Source: Burkholderia sp. D-99
Lineage (GTDB): Bacteria; Pseudomonadota; Gammaproteobacteria; Burkholderiales; Burkholderiaceae
Assembly (NCBI RefSeq): GCF_011605345.1
Contig: NZ_JAAOXM010000002.1
Location: forward strand, 1,364,001-1,428,000
Reading direction: 5' to 3'
DNA: 64,000 bases
Shown: positions 54,176 to 62,617 of the stretch, piece by piece
Position numbering within the stretch: the stretch's first letter is position 1
Layout of the letters: each line of letters opens with the position of its first letter
Program-made: the position numbers and the translations under genes
Notes under the pieces: model-generated
Seen by the model: only the letters and a program-made list of their open reading frames with translations
Told to the model about the DNA's origin: nothing
Database searches by the model: none

Positions 54176-54196
54176 TGGCTCTGGCAATCAGAGCCA
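54176..54196. promoter_or_regulatory. Palindromic operator between gabT and gabR
   Basis: Arms TGGCTCT (54176-54182) and AGAGCCA (54190-54196) are perfectly inverted with a 7-base spacer. The site is in the divergent region, 26 bases before gabR and 73 bases before gabT. It fits a shared operator for the MocR-type regulator. Confidence 0.65.
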
Positions 54197-54222
54197 TTTC
54201 AATAAATATTCAGGAGCCAATC

Positions 54223-55734
54223 ATGCGCGCGAGCGTGTTGTCGGACTGGCTGGCGCAGCGCCTCGTGCGCGGCGGCGAACAGCCGATCTACCGGCAGCTT
54301 CACCGGCTGCTGCAACAGGCGATCCTGTCGCGCGAACTGCCGGCCGGCACGCGTGTACCGTCGTCGCGGCTCCTCGCCGCCGAACTCGGGATCGCGCGCA
54401 ACACGGTCACGCAGGTTTACGAACAGCTTGCGCTCGAAGGCTATGTGAACTCGGCGACCGGCCGCGGCACCTTCGTCGCCGACAGCGCGCCGGACGAGAT
54501 CGTCGGCGCGCCGTCCGACGCGGCCGCCGCACACCCGGCGCTCGTGCAGCCGTCCGCGCGGCGGCTGTCCGCGCGCGGCACACGGCTCGTCGAAGGGGCC
54601 GGCGTGTCGAAACGGCAGGGCGGCGCGTTCATGCCGGGCGTGCCCGATGTGTCGCGATTTCCGGCGCGCGTGTGGACGCGGCTGCACAACAAATACTGGC
54701 GGCGGTTGCGCCCCGACCTGCTGACCTACGCGCCGGGTGGCGGGCTCGCGCTGCTGCGCGAGGCGCTGGCCGACTACCTGCGCACGTCGCGCTCGGTGCG
54801 CTGCACGCCCGAGCAGATCGTGATCACGACCGGCATCCACCAGTCGATCGACCTCGCCGTGCGGCTGCTGACCGACCCGGGCGACGCGATCTGGACCGAG
54901 GATCCCTGCTACTGGGGCGTGCGCAGCGTGCTGAACGTGTCGGGGCTGACGACGCGGCCGATCCCGGTCGACGAGGAAGGGATCGCGCCGTCGGCCGCCG
55001 ATCTCGCCGAACCGCCGAAGCTGATGCTCGTCACGCCGTCGCACCAGTACCCGCTCGGGATGGTGATGAGCCTCGCGCGGCGGCGGATGCTGCTCGAATA
55101 CGCGCGTCAGCACGGTTGCTGGATCATCGAGGACGACTACGACAGCGAATTTCGTTACGGCAGCCGGCCCCTCGCGTCGCTGCAGGGCCTCGACACGGCC
55201 GGGCAGGTGATCTACGTCGGCAGTTTCGGCAAGACGCTGTTCCCGGGGCTGCGGGTCGGCTACCTGGTCGCGCCCGAGCCGCTCGCGGAAAGTTTCGCGA
55301 CTGCGAGCGCCGAGCTGTATCGCGAAGGGCAGTTGCTGCAGCAGGCGGTACTTGCCGAATTCATCGCGGAAGGGCACTTCGTGTCGCATATCCGCAAGAT
55401 GCGCACGCTGTACGGGCAGCGCCGCGAGATGCTGCTCGACGCGGTCGCGCAACGCTACGGCGACACGCTGCACGCGCTCGGCAGCGATGCGGGGCTGCAT
55501 CTCGTCACGCAGTTGCCGGAGGGTGTCGACGATCGCGCGGTCGCGCAGGCTGCGCTCGAACGCAATATCGTCGTGCGACCGTTGTCGGGCTACTACGCGG
55601 ACCGCGAACGTGCGGCGTCGGGGTTGCTGCTCGGTTATGCGTGCGTGCCGGAGGACGAGATCGCGACGGCGTTCGCGACGCTCGCCGAGGCGATCGACGA
55701 GCGGGCGTTCGGTGGAGCGGTAGCGGTGGCTTGA
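54223..55734 (+). CDS. gabR: MocR/GabR-type regulator (GntR-aminotransferase fusion)
   Basis: A 503-residue regulator made of an N-terminal GntR winged helix (about 15-90: LHRLLQQAILSRELPAGTRV, then GIARNTVTQVYEQLALEGYV) and a C-terminal fold-type I aminotransferase domain (about 125-495). The PLP lysine lies in VGSFGKTLFPGLRVGYL. Such proteins bind GABA through PLP and activate gabTD while repressing themselves. AGGAG lies six bases before ATG 54223. The divergent position to gabT supports the GabR role. Confidence 0.92.
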   Translation: MRASVLSDWLAQRLVRGGEQPIYRQLHRLLQQAILSRELPAGTRVPSSRLLAAELGIARNTVTQVYEQLALEGYVNSATGRGTFVADSAPDEIVGAPSDAAAAHPALVQPSARRLSARGTRLVEGAGVSKRQGGAFMPGVPDVSRFPARVWTRLHNKYWRRLRPDLLTYAPGGGLALLREALADYLRTSRSVRCTPEQIVITTGIHQSIDLAVRLLTDPGDAIWTEDPCYWGVRSVLNVSGLTTRPIPVDEEGIAPSAADLAEPPKLMLVTPSHQYPLGMVMSLARRRMLLEYARQHGCWIIEDDYDSEFRYGSRPLASLQGLDTAGQVIYVGSFGKTLFPGLRVGYLVAPEPLAESFATASAELYREGQLLQQAVLAEFIAEGHFVSHIRKMRTLYGQRREMLLDAVAQRYGDTLHALGSDAGLHLVTQLPEGVDDRAVAQAALERNIVVRPLSGYYADRERAASGLLLGYACVPEDEIATAFATLAEAIDERAFGGAVAVA

Positions 55735-55852
55735 ACGGCCCTTTCGGTTGCGGCATTGGGTTGCGATGCCCGCCGCCGCCATCGAGCCGGGTAGGGGGCA
55801 CGCGCTGCGCACCGCCGAGCGCACGCGCGTTTTGCCGACCCTGTCGCGAACC

Positions 55853-57343
55853 TCAATACCCGATCCACACCGCGAACGTCAGCACGACGCACGACAGCGC
55901 GAGCAGCGTCAGGAACAGCGGCAGCACGAAGCGGATCCACGCGCCGAAATCGACGCGCGCCGTTGCCAGATACGCGAGCAGCATCCCGGACGTCGGCGTG
56001 ACGAGGTTCGTCAGCCCGCCGCCGAGCACGAACGCGAGCACCGACGTCTGCCCGCTCACGCCGGAGAGCTGCGCGATCGGCCCGATGATCGGCATGCTGA
56101 CCGCGGCCTTGCCCGACACCGACGGAATGAAGACGTCGAGCACCATTTGCACACCCATCAGACCGTTCGCGACCCACACCGGCGATTGCCCGTCCGCGAG
56201 CCGCGTGAAGAAATGGATCAGCGTGTCGAGCACGAGGCTGTTCTGCAGCAGCAGTTCGACGGAAGCGGCGAGCCCCATCAGCAGCGCGGCGAGCATCATG
56301 TTCTTCATCCCGTCGACGAACGCATCGGCCGCGCTGCGCGAATCGAGCCGGCCGATGACGGCCGTCGCGATGCTCACGGCCGCGTAGAACGCCGCGAGTT
56401 CGACGTTGCCCCATTTCAGTTCGCGCGTGCCGTAGATCAGCATCGCGACCGCCGCGGCGAACACCAGCAGCGTCGCCTTGTGACGCAGCGACAGCTTCGC
56501 GGCCGCTTGCGCGGCGTGGCCCGCCGCGGTCTGCCCGGCCCGATAGCCGGTGTTGCGCACGTAGCGCAGCAGGTACAGGATGCCGATCGTCAGGAATACG
56601 ACGAATACGGCCGCGCGCAGCGCAACGCCGCTGAACAGCGGCACGCCGACGAGCGGCTGTGCGACGGCGAGCGCGAGCGGGTTCGTGACCGACGCGATAT
56701 AGCCGATCTTCGCGGCGAGCGCGACGAGCGCGACCGCGAACAGGTCGGAGAGCCCCAGGCGCCGGGCAATCACGACCACCATCGGAATGATCACGAGATA
56801 CTCGGAGATGAAGCCGAGCAGCGTGCTGCCGAGCCCGATCAGGATCATCAGCAGCGGCGTCAACAGGTACGCATTGTTGCCGGTGAGCTGCAGCAGCCGG
56901 TCGATGCCGGCATCGACGACACCCGTGCGGCGCATTACGCCGAACATCCCGCCGACGAACATCACCATCACGATCAGCGGTGCGTTCTTCAGCAGCCCTT
57001 GCGGCACCGCGACGAACGCGGAGACGAGGCTTGCCGGCAGCGCCTGCGCGGACGTGCTGTGGCTGACGGCCGGCGCAACGAGCGTCGTGAGCGCAGTCGT
57101 CTTCGGTACCATGTGATAGGTGCCGGGTACGACGAGCCGGCCGTTGCGGGCGAACTGGCCCGAGTCGACGAGCCACGTGAGTGCGATCGCGGCGGCGAGC
57201 ACCCACAACATCATCACGACGGGGTGCAGCATCTTGCCGTGCGGATGCGGCGCGTGAGCGGCAGGCGCCGCGGGATCGTCGGCCGCACGTGCGGCGGTGT
57301 CGGTGCCGGGCGCGCCGGCCGGGTTCGGGGAAGAAGCGGACAT
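55853..57343 (-). CDS. YfcC/AbgT-like transporter
   Basis: A 496-residue inner-membrane transporter with a Pro- and Ala-rich N-terminal tail of about 38 residues and twelve or more helices. Segments GVMRRTGVVDAGIDRLLQLT, GSTLLGFISEYLVIIPMVVV, DVFIPSVSGKAAVSMPIIGP and GGGLTNLVTPTSGMLLAYLA fit the ion-transporter families with paired reentrant loops, including YfcC (arginine/ornithine-type) and AbgT (p-aminobenzoyl-glutamate). Its neighbours, an IclR gene and a formylglutamate-type amidohydrolase, suggest import of an N-acyl amino acid or peptide-like anion. Confidence 0.82.
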   Translation of the reverse strand: MSASSPNPAGAPGTDTAARAADDPAAPAAHAPHPHGKMLHPVVMMLWVLAAAIALTWLVDSGQFARNGRLVVPGTYHMVPKTTALTTLVAPAVSHSTSAQALPASLVSAFVAVPQGLLKNAPLIVMVMFVGGMFGVMRRTGVVDAGIDRLLQLTGNNAYLLTPLLMILIGLGSTLLGFISEYLVIIPMVVVIARRLGLSDLFAVALVALAAKIGYIASVTNPLALAVAQPLVGVPLFSGVALRAAVFVVFLTIGILYLLRYVRNTGYRAGQTAAGHAAQAAAKLSLRHKATLLVFAAAVAMLIYGTRELKWGNVELAAFYAAVSIATAVIGRLDSRSAADAFVDGMKNMMLAALLMGLAASVELLLQNSLVLDTLIHFFTRLADGQSPVWVANGLMGVQMVLDVFIPSVSGKAAVSMPIIGPIAQLSGVSGQTSVLAFVLGGGLTNLVTPTSGMLLAYLATARVDFGAWIRFVLPLFLTLLALSCVVLTFAVWIGY

Positions 57344-57372
57344 CGGATCCTCGTCGAAGAAGAAGCGGGCCG

Positions 57373-58146
57373 TCAGGCCGGTTGCAGCGCGGCGCGCGCC
57401 GGGACGTAGCCGAGTTCGGCGGAAATGGCGAGGCTGCACGCCTGCAGGCGTTCGAGATAGTCGGGAATGTCGGCGTGGCTCACGCGCACCTCGGGCCCCG
57501 TCACGCTCACCGACGCGACCGTCGCGCCCGTCAGGTCGTGCACCGGCACCGCGATCCCGACCGCGCCGGGCGTCACCTCGCCGCTGCTCACCGCGTAGCC
57601 CTTGCGCGCGACCGCGTCGAGTTCGGCGGCGAGCTTCGCCGGGTCGTCGGCCTGGCCGTTGCGGCGCAGTTGCGCGAGATATTCGTCGCGCACGGCATCC
57701 GGCGCGAACGCGAGCAGCACCTTGCCCGATGCGCCGAAATTGATCGGCCGGCGATTGCCGACCGCGCCGACGGTACGCACCGCGTGCGTGGTTTCGCATC
57801 GCGCGACGCACACCGATTCGAGCCCTTCGCGCACACGCAGCACGATGGTCTCGTTGATCGCCTGGTTGAGCGCGAGCATGTGCCGGTGCGCGGCGCGCAC
57901 GAGCGCGTTCTGCTGCGATGCGGCCACGCCGATCACGAACGCCTGCGGGCCGAGCGCATAGGTGGACGTGCGCGGGTCCTGCACGACGAAGCGGTGCAGT
58001 TCGAGCGTGCACAGCATCCGGTAAGTGCGCGACTTGTTGATGCCGAGTTGCGACGCCAGCTCGGTCACGCCGAGGTGCGGATGCTCGGCCACGTAGGTCA
58101 GCAGCTTCAGCGCGCTGTCGACGGCGTCGACGATGTAGGTCGTCAT
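57373..58146 (-). CDS. IclR-family regulator of the hutG-like operon
   Basis: A 257-residue IclR regulator. The winged helix occupies about 3-60 (VDAVDSALKLLTYVAEHPHL, GVTELASQLGINKSRTYRML), and the effector domain includes INFGASGKVLLAFAPD and VGIAVPVHDLTG. The start ATG at 58146 overlaps the stop of the amidohydrolase gene by four bases. Two matching 19-bp palindromes, before this operon (59088-59106) and before the porin (59319-59337), are its most probable binding sites. Confidence 0.9.
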   Translation of the reverse strand: MTTYIVDAVDSALKLLTYVAEHPHLGVTELASQLGINKSRTYRMLCTLELHRFVVQDPRTSTYALGPQAFVIGVAASQQNALVRAAHRHMLALNQAINETIVLRVREGLESVCVARCETTHAVRTVGAVGNRRPINFGASGKVLLAFAPDAVRDEYLAQLRRNGQADDPAKLAAELDAVARKGYAVSSGEVTPGAVGIAVPVHDLTGATVASVSVTGPEVRVSHADIPDYLERLQACSLAISAELGYVPARAALQPA

Positions 58147-59042
58147 GCTGTCTCTCCCTGCGGTGCGATGCGCGCGCGGACGTAATCGGCGAGCGCGTCG
58201 AGATACGCGTCGACCGAGCGCTTCAGCGTGGCGAAGCCCGCGTGTTTCGCGAACGCGGCCTCGTCCATGTACAGCGCGCGGTTGAATTCGATCTGGATGC
58301 TGTGGCGCTGCCGGGCGGGATCGGCGAGCGCGGTCAGCAGGTCGCCGCCCTGGTACGGGTCGTTGACCTGCACGCGATAGCCGGCATCGGCGAACCATTG
58401 CGCGGTCCACGCGGTGAAGGCGGGATCGGCGGTCGTGCCGCGCCGGTCGCTGACGACGACGTCGGGCCGCAACGCACCCGCGTCGACGTTCATCGCGTTG
58501 CCGCGCGACTTCATCGAATGGCAGTCGATGTGCCACAGCGCACCGTGCGCGGCATGCAGCGGCTCGGCGATGCCGGCGAGCGCGCGGCGGTACGGCAGGT
58601 AGTACGCGTCGATCCGGTGACGCACTTCCGCGAGCGACAGCTTGCGGTCGTACAGCGGCACGCCGGGCAACGCGTCGCGCCGGATCAGCCCCATCCCGCG
58701 CTGCGTATACGGCTGCGGCGCGAGCGGCTCGGGCCACGGCTCGGCGAGCAGCGTCGCGTCGATGTCGGTTTCCGCGCGGTTCGGATCGATGTACGCGCGC
58801 GGAAACGTCGCGCCGAGCAGCGTGCCGCCGCGCGCGGCGGCGCCGGCCCACAGTTCGTCGATGTACGCGTCCCAGGTCGTGCGGATCGCGTCGTCGGGCG
58901 CGACGGTGGCGAAGTCCGGCGGATAGGCGATGCCGCTGTGCGGCGAGTCGACGACGATCGGCAGGGCCGGCACCGTCGGCGTCGCGACGAAATGCGAGGG
59001 CGATGCGCCGGCAGTCGCGTTGTTGCAATTAAACGTCAGCAT
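58143..59042 (-). CDS. hutG: N-formylglutamate amidohydrolase family protein (HutG-like)
   Basis: A 299-residue metal-dependent amidohydrolase of the FGase family. Signatures are VVDSPHSGIAYPPDF (metal His), RAYIDPNRAETDID, HIDCHSMKSRG and SIQIEFNRALYMDE. HutG hydrolyses N-formylglutamate to formate and glutamate in histidine degradation, but no other hut gene is nearby. The operon context (IclR, YfcC-like transporter, coregulated porin) suggests that it acts on an imported N-acyl amino acid instead, so the symbol is provisional. Confidence 0.85.
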   Translation of the reverse strand: MLTFNCNNATAGASPSHFVATPTVPALPIVVDSPHSGIAYPPDFATVAPDDAIRTTWDAYIDELWAGAAARGGTLLGATFPRAYIDPNRAETDIDATLLAEPWPEPLAPQPYTQRGMGLIRRDALPGVPLYDRKLSLAEVRHRIDAYYLPYRRALAGIAEPLHAAHGALWHIDCHSMKSRGNAMNVDAGALRPDVVVSDRRGTTADPAFTAWTAQWFADAGYRVQVNDPYQGGDLLTALADPARQRHSIQIEFNRALYMDEAAFAKHAGFATLKRSVDAYLDALADYVRARIAPQGETA

Positions 59043-59087
59043 GGGGATCAGGTTCTTTACCTAGTTTCTTGGAGCGTCTCGTTCGTT

Positions 59088-59106
59088 TGTTTTAATCATT
59101 AAAACA
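59088..59106. promoter_or_regulatory. IclR operator copy 1, TGTTTTAATCATTAAAACA
   Basis: A perfect 9+1+9 palindrome located 46-64 bases upstream of the hutG-like start codon. It matches 59319-59337 in 17 of 19 positions, the differences being symmetrical. Confidence 0.8.
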
Positions 59107-59318
59107 GCGTATCAATATTTCACAACGACTGAAAATCGCGGTCAAGGGCTTTTTGCGATACCGGGATTACGCGTCGCGACCGGTCTGTCATGCCCGTGGT
59201 TATTGGGCTTGTTTCGTTCCTCGAAACGCGTTGCGATTCAGGGGTATTTGACTCCCGCGTGCGATTTTTGGCATCGCTTGACGCTTCAAATCGCCGAATT
59301 CGACAATTAATAAGACGA

Positions 59319-59337
59319 TGTTTTATTCAATAAAACA
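59319..59337. promoter_or_regulatory. IclR operator copy 2, TGTTTTATTCAATAAAACA
   Basis: A perfect 9+1+9 palindrome located 56-74 bases upstream of the porin start codon. With copy 1 it defines the consensus TGTTTTAWTCAWTAAAACA and indicates joint control of the porin and the hutG operon. Confidence 0.8.
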
Positions 59338-59392
59338 CGTTAAGGGCGAGATAAATCGCTCCCCATATTCAATCGACAAAAAGGGGTCGGAG

Positions 59393-60496
59393 ATGAAGCG
59401 GAAAGGGATGACGGTCGCGCTGGCGGGTATCGCAATGGCGGCAGGCGCGACGCATGCACAGGCGCAGTCGAGCGTGACGCTGTACGGCGTGGTCGATTCG
59501 GGGATCACGTACACGAACAACCAGAACGGCCACGCTGCGTGGCAGGCGACCGGCGGCAACGAGCAGGGCACGCGCTTCGGGCTGCTCGGCAAGGAGGAAC
59601 TCGGTGGCGGCACGCGTGCGGTGTTCCGGCTAGAGAACGGCTTCAACATCGAGTCGGGCGCGGCGAGCCAGGGCGGCCGGCTGTTCGGGCGCCGGGCGTA
59701 CGTCGGGCTGGAAAACGACCGCTGGGGCACGCTGACGATGGGCCGCCAGTACAACGCGGCGCAGGAAGTGCTGGAGCCGCTGCAGATCGGCGCGACCACC
59801 GCGCTCACGCAGTACGCGCTGCATCCGTTCGATACCGACGACCTGAACAACACGTTCCGCACCAACAACTCGGTGCAGTACCAGACGCCCACGTGGTACG
59901 GGCTGCGCGCGGTCGGCCTGTACGGCTTCTCGAATTCGACGTCGTTCTCGCAGAACCGCGTGTGGAGCATCGGTACGAGCTACGAGAACGGGCCGCTGCA
60001 ACTCGGCGCAGCGTACGTGCGCGTCGATCATCCGGCGCTCGACACGACCGGCGCGGCGGCGTCCGACAACTACTACACGTTCATCAAGGGCGTGACGCGC
60101 CAGCAGATCTGGGGCGCGGGCGGCGCGTATGCATGGGGTGCCGCGACGTTCGGGCTGCTGTACACGAGCTCGCTGTTCAACCTGCAGACGGGCGGCGCGA
60201 TGCGCTTCAACAACTACGAAGGCAGCGTGCGCTACCTGATGACGCCCGCGCTGCAGTTCGCGCTCGGCGAAACCTATACGCAGGTGCTCGCGTCGCAGGG
60301 GCCGAAGCCGAGCTCGCACTACCTGCAGACGAGCGTCGGCGCGCAGTATTTCCTGTCGAAGCGCACCGATGTCTACGTGAACGCGTTCTACCAGCGCGCT
60401 TCATCGAACACGGTGGCCGCGATCGAAGGGATCTCGAATCCGTCGAGCACGCGTACGCAGATCGTCGCGGTGACAGGTATCCGCCACAAGTTCTGA
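59393..60496 (+). CDS. Gram-negative porin, coregulated with the hutG-like operon
   Basis: A 367-residue porin of the same family as that at 9269. It has a signal peptide of 25 residues ending HAQA, a mature start QSSVTLYGVVDSGITYTN, the FGLLGKEELGGGTRAVFRLE segment and the terminal GIRHKF. It should form a trimeric pore for small anions or amino acid derivatives. The ATG at 59393 is preferred, with AAGGGG six bases upstream; an ATG five codons later is possible. A palindrome shared with the divergent hutG-like operon lies in its promoter. Confidence 0.92.
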   Translation: MKRKGMTVALAGIAMAAGATHAQAQSSVTLYGVVDSGITYTNNQNGHAAWQATGGNEQGTRFGLLGKEELGGGTRAVFRLENGFNIESGAASQGGRLFGRRAYVGLENDRWGTLTMGRQYNAAQEVLEPLQIGATTALTQYALHPFDTDDLNNTFRTNNSVQYQTPTWYGLRAVGLYGFSNSTSFSQNRVWSIGTSYENGPLQLGAAYVRVDHPALDTTGAAASDNYYTFIKGVTRQQIWGAGGAYAWGAATFGLLYTSSLFNLQTGGAMRFNNYEGSVRYLMTPALQFALGETYTQVLASQGPKPSSHYLQTSVGAQYFLSKRTDVYVNAFYQRASSNTVAAIEGISNPSSTRTQIVAVTGIRHKF

Positions 60497-60499
60497 CAC

Positions 60500-60529
60500 G
60501 GCGGCGGGCAGCGGGCCGGGCGCGCCGCC
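60500..60529. terminator. Hairpin between convergent porin and EamA genes
   Basis: Arms GGCGGCG (60500-60506) and CGCCGCC (60523-60529) form a hairpin directly after the porin stop. There is no T run. It may terminate transcripts from both sides. Confidence 0.35.
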
Positions 60530-61365
60530 TAGAGGCGGATCAGCGCCGCGCCCGCGACCACCAGCGCACACGCGGCGAGCCGCTGCGCGCCGGGCCGCTC
60601 GCGCATCACGAGCCAGCCGATCGCGACCGCGAAGATCGAGCTCGTTTCGCGCAGCGCCGACACCGTCCCGACCGGCAGGTACCGGTACGCGAGGATCACG
60701 ATCCCGTACGCGGCGAGCGAGATCGTGCCCGCGATCGCGCCCTGCGTGAGTGCGGTGCGCGAGCCGAGTACCGCGCGCGGGCCGCCACGCACCGCGCAGA
60801 CCAGCACGAACTGCGGCACGCTCCACAGCACGTACACCCACGCGATGTAGCCGAGCGCACTGCCGGATGCGCGCGAGCCGATGCCGTCGCAGATCGAATA
60901 TGCGGCGATGAACACACCCGTGAGCAGCGCAAACGGCACGCCTTCGCCGGAGAACCGGAAGCCGCGCCGCAGCGCGAGCGACATGATGCCGAACGACACG
61001 AGCGCGATGCCAGCGAAGCCGAACGGTGTCGGCTGTTCGTGGAGGAAGGCGAGCGCGAGCACCGACACGAGCAGCGGCGAGATCCCGCGCGCGATCGGAT
61101 AGATCTGGCCGAACTCACCGCTGCGGTATGCGCGCGCCAGCGTGAAGCAGTACGCGACCTCGAGTGCGGCCGACGCGGCGATGTACGGCCACGCGGCGGG
61201 GGCCGGCGCGGGCAGCAGCGCGGCGCCGACCACGCCGAACGCAAAATAGGGCAGCGACATCGTGCCGAGCTGGACGAGCCGGTCTTCACTGACGTGGAGG
61301 AAGGCATTCCAGATGGCGTGCAGTAACGCGGAGCACAGCACGAGGCCGATGAAGAGGTGGTCCAT
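60529..61365 (-). CDS. EamA-family (DMT) transporter
   Basis: A 278-residue membrane protein with ten helices arranged as two EamA repeats (about 5-135 and 145-275). It begins MDHLFIGLVLCSALLHAIWNAFLHVSEDR and contains PIARGISPLLVSVLALAFL and LRETSSIFAVAIGWLVMRER, typical of the family. EamA proteins export amino acids or other metabolites; the substrate cannot be inferred. The ATG at 61365 is chosen because it begins just before helix 1. It is divergent from selD by about 100 bases. Confidence 0.87.
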   Translation of the reverse strand: MDHLFIGLVLCSALLHAIWNAFLHVSEDRLVQLGTMSLPYFAFGVVGAALLPAPAPAAWPYIAASAALEVAYCFTLARAYRSGEFGQIYPIARGISPLLVSVLALAFLHEQPTPFGFAGIALVSFGIMSLALRRGFRFSGEGVPFALLTGVFIAAYSICDGIGSRASGSALGYIAWVYVLWSVPQFVLVCAVRGGPRAVLGSRTALTQGAIAGTISLAAYGIVILAYRYLPVGTVSALRETSSIFAVAIGWLVMRERPGAQRLAACALVVAGAALIRL

Positions 61366-61471
61366 GGACAGAGGTATGGAAGGCGGCGGGAGCGGGGAGC
61401 GCGCTGTCATTATGTGGGTATCGGGCGCACTCGCACGGAATTGTCGATAATGGCGTGTTGTTATTCACCGG

Positions 61472-62545
61472 ATGCCGACGATGACCGAAGCCACCCAAGC
61501 CCAGCCTGCCGTTCCGCGCCTCACGAGCCTGTCGCATGGCGGCGGCTGCGGCTGCAAGATTGCGCCGGGCGTGCTGTCCGAGCTGCTGAAGCGCGCGACG
61601 CCGCCCGCGCTGTTTCCTGATCTGCTGGTCGGTACCGAGACGTCCGACGACGCGGCCGTCTACCGCCTCAACGACGAGCAGGCGATCGTCGCGACCACCG
61701 ACTTTTTCATGCCGATCGTCGACGATCCGTTCGACTTCGGCCGCATCGCCGCGACCAACGCGCTGTCCGACGTCTATGCGATGGGCGGCAAGCCGATCCT
61801 CGCGCTCGCGCTGGTCGGCATGCCGATCAACGTGCTGCCGCACGAGACGATCGCGGCCGTGCTGCGCGGCGGTGAATCGGTGTGCGCGGACGCCGGCATT
61901 CCGGTGGCGGGCGGCCATTCGATCGATTCGGTCGAACCGATCTACGGGCTCGCGGCGATCGGCGTCGTGCATCCGTCGCGTGTGAAGCGCAATGCGGCCG
62001 CGCGTGCGGGCGACGTGCTCGTGCTCGGCAAGCCGCTCGGTGTCGGCGTGCTGTCGGCCGCGCTGAAAAAGAACCAGCTCGATGCCGCGGGTTATGCGCA
62101 GATGGTCGCGACGACCACCAAGCTGAACCGCCCGGGCACCGAACTCGCCGCGCTGCCGGGCGTGCACGCGCTGACCGACGTCACGGGCTTCGGGCTGCTC
62201 GGCCATACGCTCGAGCTCGCGCGCGGCGCGCACCTCACCGCCCGCGTGCACTATGCGTCGCTGCCGTGGCTCACGGGCGTCGAGGCGTTCGTGGCCGACG
62301 GCGTGTTCACCGGCGCGTCGGGCCGCAACTGGGCCGCGTACGGCGCGGACGTGCAACTGGCCGACACGCTGCCGCCCGTCGCGCAGGCGCTGCTGACCGA
62401 TCCGCAGACGTCGGGCGGCTTGCTGGTCGCATGTGCGCCCGAGGCCGTCGACGACGTGCTCGCGTGCTTCCGTGCCGACGGCTTCGACCGCGCGGGCGTG
62501 ATCGGCGAGATGGTGGACGGGCCTGCGCGCGTCGATGTCGCGTGA
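61472..62545 (+). CDS. selD: Selenide, water dikinase
   Basis: A 357-residue enzyme that makes selenophosphate from selenide and ATP. The active-site segment HGGGCGCKIAP (about 22-32) has the catalytic Cys at 26 and the Lys at 29; the codon is TGC, so this is a cysteine form rather than a selenoprotein. Other signatures are TSDDAAVYRL, TDFFMPIVDDPFDFGRIAAT and the late DPQTSGGLLVACAPE. Neither selA/selB nor the tRNA-selenouridine synthase gene selU (mnmH) is in the window. An ATG three codons later (MTEATQ) is a possible start. Confidence 0.94.
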   Translation: MPTMTEATQAQPAVPRLTSLSHGGGCGCKIAPGVLSELLKRATPPALFPDLLVGTETSDDAAVYRLNDEQAIVATTDFFMPIVDDPFDFGRIAATNALSDVYAMGGKPILALALVGMPINVLPHETIAAVLRGGESVCADAGIPVAGGHSIDSVEPIYGLAAIGVVHPSRVKRNAAARAGDVLVLGKPLGVGVLSAALKKNQLDAAGYAQMVATTTKLNRPGTELAALPGVHALTDVTGFGLLGHTLELARGAHLTARVHYASLPWLTGVEAFVADGVFTGASGRNWAAYGADVQLADTLPPVAQALLTDPQTSGGLLVACAPEAVDDVLACFRADGFDRAGVIGEMVDGPARVDVA

Positions 62546-62586
62546 CGCCGAATCGCCACAGCGGATTATTGTGCGGTCGCTAGAAT

Positions 62587-62610
62587 CGATGCCTTCCATC
62601 GAAGGCATCG
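62587..62610. promoter_or_regulatory. 10-bp perfect inverted repeat before the lysE-type gene
   Basis: Arms CGATGCCTTC (62587-62596) and GAAGGCATCG (62601-62610) flank CATC. The repeat ends seven bases before the start codon and follows a -10-like TAGAAT (62581-62586). It could be an operator over the transcription start or a leader hairpin that affects ribosome access. Confidence 0.5.
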
Positions 62611-62617
62611 ACGACCG

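Larger units (their letters stand above)
59043..59392. other. Divergent control region of hutG operon and porin
   Basis: A 350-base AT-richer region with two copies of the palindrome TGTTTTAWTCAWTAAAACA and a 6-bp inverted repeat GTTTCG-TTCCT-CGAAAC (59211-59227). It separates the hutG-like operon from the porin gene. No gene is evident. Confidence 0.7.

Noticed and set aside
58143..59042. Part of a complete histidine utilisation operon
   Set aside because: hutH, hutU, hutI, hutF and hutC are absent nearby; the neighbours are a transporter, an IclR regulator and a porin.
61472..62545. SelD as a selenocysteine protein
   Set aside because: The active-site codon is TGC, and no in-frame TGA occurs. 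It is the cysteine form.
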